DNA of 64,000 nucleotides, taken from contig NC_084610.1 of the NCBI RefSeq assembly GCF_033807715.1, forward strand, positions 3,543,001-3,607,000, given 5' to 3'. The first letter of the stretch is position 1; the number at the start of each line of letters is the position of its first letter. Below, piece after piece: positions 61,293 to 64,000 of the stretch. Source of the stretch: Cololabis saira. Taxonomy: Eukaryota > Chordata > Actinopteri > Beloniformes > Belonidae. The notes beneath the pieces were generated by a model. The model saw only the letters and a program-made list of their open reading frames with translations. It searched no databases and was not told the origin of the DNA. The position numbers and the translations under genes are program-made.

Positions 61293-62282
61293 GGGCCTGT
61301 CCCAATACTCCCACTACTCCTACTTTCAGCACCACCCCTAAAATCAGGAAGCTGAGAGACAAAAGCTGTTTTAATTTCAGCTGTAGCGCTGTTAATATGC
61401 CACTTTATTAAGTTTTAATATTTTTTCAGGCGTAAAAGTAACCCCAACCTGGGCTCAGTTTATCAGAAATTTGATCTAATGTTTTCGGCGATGAGAAGAG
61501 CCGCCGGTCCGGAGCAGCAGCAGCTCACGTTCAGACGTGATCGCCAGGTCAACCTGCGCCGTCGTCCCGGGGAGAAACCTGCAGCTCCTTGGAGAATTAC
61601 CGCTGGCTGAAATAAATCATTTAGGAAGATAAATGTTGGTTTAATAGATTAAATCTAATAGTTGTAGCTACGCCTGTTAAGAAATTTGCTCCGAAAATTT
61701 CGAGATTTCTGCCTGCCGGCTCGGGAGCTGATTTATGGTTCCGTGTTAAATCGACGCAGAGCCTACGGCGTAGGGTACGGCGCGCGTCGCCGCGTAACCT
61801 ACGCCGCGTAACCTACGGCGTAGGCTCTGCGTTGGTGTAACGGGGAACCATAAATCAGCCTTTATTCTGGCGAGGTTTGAAAAAGACTTCGCAACAACGG
61901 TCAAACAAGTGATTATGTACATTCACTGAGTGAATATTATGAAAGTAAAATATATATTTCTCGCTACAAATGTAATCAAAATGCATTTTTATGCAGAAAC
62001 TAACTCAAAATATTGATTTTATTCACTAAAAAATAAGAAATGTCCGCCATGTTTTTTTTTTTATTCAGTCCACAAATGACGACGAAAATCATTCTGGGAA
62101 ATTTTTCTGGCCCTCGGTCAACTAGTGTGCATCCGAAAACCCTCGATCCGTAGGGCCAGATTCATAGCCACTACACTACTTTTCTTCACTACCCTTAGGT
62201 GAAACCACTACCCTCAAGGGAACGCGCAAAATTTAGGGGTAGGGCTGAAAAGTAGGGGTAGTGGGAGTATTGGGACAGGGCT
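61293..62282. mobile_element. TIR DNA transposon, CCTGTCCCAATACTCCCACT family
   Basis: The left end GGGCCTGTCCCAATACTCCC is mirrored on the right by GGGAGTATTGGGACAGGGCT, with further inverse GTAGGGGTAG blocks. No transposase was seen. It contains the palindromic MITE at 61729-61862. Confidence 0.75.
61729..61862. mobile_element. CpG-rich palindromic MITE, copy 3
   Basis: GCTGATTTATGGTTCCGTG and the inverse GGGAACCATAAATCAGC bound a core in which CGCGTAACCTACG and GCCTACGGCGTAGG repeat. It lies in als2 intron 4. Confidence 0.85.
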
Positions 62283-63716
62283 AATGTTCACTTTTGCTTT
62301 CGCCTTTGGCTGGAAAGTAGATATTTGTGCCTCAAAAATTCCAAAATAAGTTGTAAAATGTAAATAAAGACATAATGTAATGACTTGCAAATCTCAAAAA
62401 CATATTTTATTAACAATAGTAAAAGTAAGCACATGTCCTGTCTTAAGAACAAAAACCGTGCTAATTATCCGTTTGATAGAAGCAGCACTGCAGCGACGTT
62501 CAGCTTTGTCCCATTTATACATAGATTCTTCAGATTCTCTGAATATCTCATCATCTGCGGTACATAAAATCATCAAAACATCCAGTTTTCAGAATTTTAT
62601 GCTGAGAAACCTAATTAACTTAACTGATTCTTGTCTTGTTGCCCTTGTCGTGACGATTTGAGACATGTCCCTGCCATCAAACTCAAAATAAGCTCATACT
62701 TTTTATTAAATATTAAAATGCCTCACTGTCACCAGTGCTTGTTTTTATCTTCTACCGGGAATAAAATATAGGCTCATGAGATTGGCAGATAATTGTGTTC
62801 TGACCTTATCTGAGAATGTTCTTTTTTTTAGGGCTTTCGCAGCATTAAACATGTATATTTTTAAACCTGCTTTCACTGTTTAAGTGTCAAAGCTGCTGAT
62901 TTTTAACAGAAAAAATAATCTATCTGAAAGTTATCATTTTTATTGAAACTGTGAGTTAAAACGGAACAAAAACATAAATAAGAACAAACGTTTTTTGGTC
63001 ACTTAGATGTCAGTCGGCTCATGTTTCCAATCGTTATCTTGTCAGCGGGCTTAAAGTTCAACACCTTAGACTCTGATTGGTTACAAACGCGTCCTCATCG
63101 ATCAACGAGCCAAACAGCTTCAGTTACCCATTTCTACCGTATCAGGCCTAAAAAACTCTTGTTTTAAGAAGAAAAAAATCCAAGAATCTGTATTAAAGGT
63201 CGTATTAGGGACCATATTATTTATTTCAAATGTACCAGCTATGGTTTTATTTTAGCCTGAATAGTGCATGAGGTAATGGTTTGACTAGTCATCACATATC
63301 CCTATCATTTTTTTTCAACAAGACTCTTAAAGGTAGGATAAGTAATCCCATGTGACTTCTCATACAGATAAATTATTAACACATTCAGTGAATATTTCAT
63401 CACTGTTTATTACTTTCTCATGAGTGCATTGTGAAGAAAAACAGATGGTCTTCATAGAGATCCCCTCCTCCATAAACTGGAAATGAACTAGAACGTGTTA
63501 ATCAGCATCTAGAGGGTTTGTGCACATGAACCCGGGGAGACGAGTTCATGATTAGATGAGTCTCTCAGGAAGTTCTGCAGGGAAGGGAGGACGGGACTGC
63601 ACCTCCATATTTGTAGATGTTTTTATTTCAATTCTATATATTCTATATGTTTTTGTTTGTTTGGATAAAGACAGAAATACACATATAACATATGTTTTTT
63701 TTTCTTTAACCAGATG
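62283..63716. other. als2 intron 4 DNA, nothing recognised
   Basis: AT-rich; no exon of the remaining alsin domains appears. Confidence 0.5.
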
Positions 63717-64000
63717 TACCGTATTTTCCGCACTATAAGGTGCACCTAAAAGCCTTCAATTTTTTCAAAAGCTGACCCTGCGTCTTATAATCCGGTGCAC
63801 CTTATATGTGGATCAATAAAAAAAAACAATAAAATATATTTATTCTAATATGTCAAGATCACAATAATCTTCCAATTTAGAACTAAAATATTAAAGAACT
63901 AACACAAATAAAAAAAACTTCAATTAAATACTTAGTTGTGTTTTTTTTTTTGTAAGTTATTTTCCCAAGCCACTTGGAGCCGCAGTATAAGGATGAAAGA
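63717..64000. mobile_element. Left part of a TIR transposon truncated by the window edge
   Basis: It begins TACCGTATTTTCCGCACTAT then AAGGTGCACC, repeated in inverse as GGTGCACCTTATATG by 63810. This is the end type of a widespread fish DNA transposon. The other end is outside the window. Confidence 0.55.

Noticed and set aside
62380..62661. Open frame of 93 codons after als2 exon 4 as a further als2 exon
   Set aside because: It has no alsin-like residues and no convincing splice sites in an AT-rich intron.

Overview
The window is vertebrate nuclear DNA, most likely from a teleost (percomorph-type) fish. The evidence is short exons with GT-AG introns spread over tens of kilobases, a neuronal nicotinic receptor gene and an alsin gene. 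There is also a dense load of fish-style transposons: hairpin TA-target MITEs, hAT elements with 8-bp duplications, a Harbinger-like element, piggyBac, an L1-type LINE, and long GGAA/CCTT microsatellites. No species can be named from the sequence alone.

Host genes, left to right. (1) A terminal coding exon of an unrecognised gene (+, about 1340-1472) is followed by a poly(A) signal. (2) A complete four-exon short-chain dehydrogenase/reductase gene, BDH1/SDR9C-like (+, 14541-19310), has a 335-aa reconstructed product. (3) A complete eight-exon nicotinic acetylcholine receptor alpha subunit, best read as chrna2 (-, 50185 down to 21938), has a 531-aa product with all splice phases consistent. 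(4) The 5' end of als2, encoding alsin (+, first codon 57100), has four exons up to 60927; the rest lies beyond the window. chrna2 and als2 are head to head, about 6.9 kb apart between start codons. The SDR gene and chrna2 converge tail to tail.

Most other DNA is mobile or tandemly repeated. In chrna2 intron 6 a full-length L1-type element (22683-30532) has two open ORFs and a perfect 12-bp target-site duplication. Beside it a hairpin MITE is split by a 1.2-kb retroposon-like insert that carries an intact 153-codon ORF with one predicted membrane segment. In chrna2 intron 1 (45629-49833) a nested stack has an outer hAT holding a second hAT, which holds a small hAT MITE and a broken piggyBac that itself holds another small hAT MITE; each layer was identified from its target duplication. 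Upstream of the SDR gene lie an array of seven minus-strand tRNA-like units (3880-4965), several hAT/Harbinger-like elements, and a LINE 3' end with three independent tandem expansions.

Most long open frames in the window lie in microsatellites or in the GC-rich L1 3' UTR and are not genes. Gene assignments rest on recognised protein family sequence and splice signals; nothing was searched against a database.
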